Assembly: GCF_001653515.1 (NCBI RefSeq)
Contig: NZ_LYOY01000001.1
Coordinates: 372,001-436,000, forward strand
Source of the DNA: Streptomyces sp. ERV7
GTDB lineage: Bacteria; Actinomycetota; Actinomycetes; Streptomycetales; Streptomycetaceae
Direction: 5' to 3'
Length of the DNA stretch: 64,000 bases
This document shows, one piece after another, positions 61,982 to 64,000 of this stretch. How positions within the stretch are numbered: the stretch's first letter is position 1; each line of letters begins with the position of its first letter. The notes under the pieces were generated by a model. It ran no database searches, was not told the origin of the DNA, and worked only from the letters and a program-made list of their open reading frames with translations. The translations under genes were made by a program, and so were the position numbers.

Positions 61982-63502
61982 CTACTTCGCGCTGTCCGGG
62001 TGGATGTGGCGCTGCACGAAGTCGTAGGAGCGCTGCCCGAACTGCGGGCCGAAGGACACCGAGGCCTTGACGGCCGACGGGAAGTGCACCCCCGCCCAGA
62101 CCCTGGTCTGTCCGCAGGTCGAGGCGAAGTCCGTCCAGGAGTCGTAGGTCAGGGTGAGGTCCTTCGCCGGGGTGATGCCCGGCTCGATCAGCGACGACCC
62201 CGCCTTGCGCGCGATCGCGATGTGCACCTTGTCGCTCCCGAGGAAGAGCCGCGCCGCCTGCGCGTAGGCGTAGCAGGCCGCAGTGGACCCCGACGGGTAC
62301 TCCGGGTGGTTGGTGACGGGCAGGTAGCTGCGCCACTCGTTGCCGGTGATGTCGTGGACCGTGCCCTTGCCCGGGCCGCCCCAGGCGGTCACCGGGGTGT
62401 CGCCGTACAGATACCGGATCGCGCTGAACGGCCGTACGGAGTCGTAGTTCGCCTTCTGCTGCCACACCGCGATGGTGGTGTCGAAGATGGCGATCTCGAT
62501 GGTCGCGATGAAGTGCACGAACCCCTCGACATCGAGGTGGGCGTCCTGGATCACGGCGTTGCCGGGGGCTTCCGCGAGGGCCATGAACTTGTCGCCGAAG
62601 AACTCGGCGGCCATCTTCCGGTAGTCGTTGAGCCCCGCGGACGCCGCGAGGACCTCGTCGGCCTGCTGCTTGTAGGCGCGCTGGTTGTGGTGGTTGCTGT
62701 TGACCGGCGGGGGCACGTGGAACCGCGTCGGGTCCTTGTAGGTGTACGGCGTGGTGAGCCGCATCTGCGGGGTCACGAACTTCTGGATCTCGAAGGTGCC
62801 GTCGTCGTGCGGGACGACGGCGGGCTGCCAGCGGGAGGGATCGCGCAGCTCGTACGCGGTGTTGACGGGCTCGTACCCGGTGTAGTCCGCGTACGGAGCC
62901 TGTTGGCGTCCGCCCTCGTCGCCCAGGCGGTTCATGCCGTCGTGCCACCGCGCCTCCAGGACGCGCCGGGCCGCCAGGTTGCCGATGCCGGCCGCGGTGC
63001 GGTTGTTCTCCTGGTGGTCGTCCGGGTCGAGGCCGACCGAGACCATCATCTCCCGCCAGGCCTTGGCGGCCTGCGGGATACGGGCGTTGAAGATGCGGTA
63101 GGAGGTGTAGAGAATGGCGGTGTTCTTGTTGCGGTTGGTGCGCTCGGCCGCCGGGCGGCGCCCGAGGTGGGAGGAGATACCGACGGCCGTGGGGTGGTAC
63201 GGCGCGATGGAGTCGAACCAGGAGGTCTCCAGGAGCATGCCGTAGTCCACGATCAGGGTGAGATCGGAACCGTCCTTGGAGATCACCGTCCGCTCCTGCT
63301 CCTGGAGCGCCGGATAGACCACTTCGAGCGCGGCGTTGCCGTGGTCGAAGTCGAACGAGCGCGCCGCGGGGCGGGCCGCCGGCTGGGCCGGAGCGGGACC
63401 GGCCGACGCGAGGTTGACGAACGAGCCGAGTAACAGGGTCACGGCGCAGGCGGCCGTCCATCGCCGGAAACGAGAACTCGGCAGCCGCCTCTGGTCCCTC
63501 AT
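61982..63502 (-). CDS. Secreted vanadium-haloperoxidase-like protein with altered active site
   Basis: 506 residues. Signal peptide (RWTAACAVTLLLGSFVNLASA). Two parts: an N-terminal region about 45-300 (FDFDHGNAALEVVYPAL, DYGMLLETSW) and a PAP2/haloperoxidase-like C-terminal half with YDSVRPFSAIRYLYGD, HPEYPSGSTAACYAYAQAA and TRVWAGVHFPSAVKAS. The family motif SGH reads SGS, so the acid/base His is missing, while the Arg and final His of the oxyanion site are kept. It may have lost peroxidase activity or bind phosphate or vanadate without turnover. Confidence 0.85.
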   Translation of the reverse strand: MRDQRRLPSSRFRRWTAACAVTLLLGSFVNLASAGPAPAQPAARPAARSFDFDHGNAALEVVYPALQEQERTVISKDGSDLTLIVDYGMLLETSWFDSIAPYHPTAVGISSHLGRRPAAERTNRNKNTAILYTSYRIFNARIPQAAKAWREMMVSVGLDPDDHQENNRTAAGIGNLAARRVLEARWHDGMNRLGDEGGRQQAPYADYTGYEPVNTAYELRDPSRWQPAVVPHDDGTFEIQKFVTPQMRLTTPYTYKDPTRFHVPPPVNSNHHNQRAYKQQADEVLAASAGLNDYRKMAAEFFGDKFMALAEAPGNAVIQDAHLDVEGFVHFIATIEIAIFDTTIAVWQQKANYDSVRPFSAIRYLYGDTPVTAWGGPGKGTVHDITGNEWRSYLPVTNHPEYPSGSTAACYAYAQAARLFLGSDKVHIAIARKAGSSLIEPGITPAKDLTLTYDSWTDFASTCGQTRVWAGVHFPSAVKASVSFGPQFGQRSYDFVQRHIHPDSAK

Positions 63503-64000
63503 GGGTCAGTCTCCCTTCGATGGGAATTGGCCAACGAGGCACGGTAGAACCGGGCCAACAGTCGCCGTACCGCGCTATCCGGTCGTGTTGGGGACGGCGC
63601 CCCCGCGCCGCCGGACGAAGCCCCGGACAAACGGAGCGGAGCCGCCGAGGAACGCCCGGACCGTCCCCGCCGCCGTCTCGGTCCGCCCCCGCTGACCGGC
63701 CGGTACGCGACGTTGGGGCGCGTGTGGAGGCGGGCGGCGGATGTGGAGGCGGGGGCGGTGCTGCGGCCGTCGGCGGCCGCACCCGGCCGTTCGCCGGACC
63801 GCCCGGTGACGGCGCCGCCGCGGAAGGGGCGGCCGTCGCACCCGTCGATGGCCAGCCAATAACCACCGCACCAGCGGGATTCGGCCGCATCCGCCACGAA
63901 TGGCTTGTCCCGGCGGTCGCGGGGCGCGATCCGGTCCTGTAAGGCCAACGGACGGGTCGTCAGCAGCGCGACCCGCCGCTCTCGCGCCTCCGCCGGTCGG
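63503..64000. other. Right-edge region, no gene recognised
   Basis: 498 bp. Open frames exist on both strands but none has clear Streptomyces third-position bias or a known motif. A GTGGAGGCGGG element is repeated at 63722 and 63742. A minus-strand frame enters from the right edge (reads RVALLTTRP near 63965-63991) and could be the end of a gene lying mostly outside the window. Confidence 0.4.

Overview
The window looks like a chromosome segment of a Streptomyces or very close actinomycete. GC content is very high with strong G/C at third codon positions. Actinomycete-specific families are present: an SsgA-like sporulation protein, an SAV2177-type methyltransferase, an HGxxPAAW-type membrane protein, an FHA-ABC transporter and DhaKLM. 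Promoters have the sigma-HrdB look (TTGACN, 17 bp, TANNNT), and many genes have a -10 hexamer so close to the start codon that a leaderless mRNA is likely. I saw no tRNA, rRNA, CRISPR array, transposase or phage gene.

Layout. 1-8427 (minus): the upstream part of a non-ribosomal peptide synthetase (NRPS) locus, running off the left edge: MFS exporter, stand-alone condensation protein, C-A-T protein, A-T protein, start of another adenylation protein. 8803-11203 (plus): beta-carbonic anhydrase, then an IclR regulator coupled to an SMP-30 sugar-lactonase. 11235-21598: a xylose regulon. xylF-xylG-xylH and an exported mutarotase form one minus operon, followed by a LUD protein, a ROK repressor, xylA and a divergent xylB. 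AT-rich dyads sit at both xyl control regions. 21623-28376: mixed single genes (SsgA-like, carotenoid oxygenase, four methyltransferase or oxygenase-type enzymes, small exported proteins). 28599-31025: a polar amino-acid ABC importer operon. 31080-32465: an exported vanadium-haloperoxidase-like protein.

32786-36888 (plus): a coupled operon of an FHA-FHA-ABC exporter, an SH3-like protein and a Ser/Thr kinase, resembling the PknF-Rv1747 pair of mycobacteria. The kinase 3' end overlaps an antisense signal-peptide reading frame and looks truncated or rearranged. 36941-38593: exported adenosine-deaminase-like enzyme. 38828-43682: dhaKLM, then a patatin-like membrane protein broken by a one-base frameshift, then a small membrane protein. 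43704-51505: regulators (XRE, MarR), oxidoreductases, GNAT and APH enzymes, a TTA-containing small membrane protein, a prolyl-iminopeptidase-like hydrolase. 51519-55027: membrane-anchored coiled-coil protein and a two-component system followed by a secreted protein and a lipoprotein. 55140-57314: two GNATs and an SRPBCC-like protein. 57545-59980: secreted GH59 galactocerebrosidase with a ricin-type lectin tail. 60031-61917: ABC exporter under a MerR-type 19-bp-spacer promoter. 61982-63502: second vanadium-haloperoxidase-like protein with an altered active-site motif. 63503-64000 is unresolved.

The most noteworthy points are the kinase/SH3/FHA-ABC module with its damaged kinase end, the split NRPS proteins, the MerR-type leaderless promoter of the ABC exporter, the frameshifted patatin gene, the xylose operators, and the TTA (bldA-dependent) membrane-protein gene. 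All functional calls come from reading motifs by eye; no database search was run.
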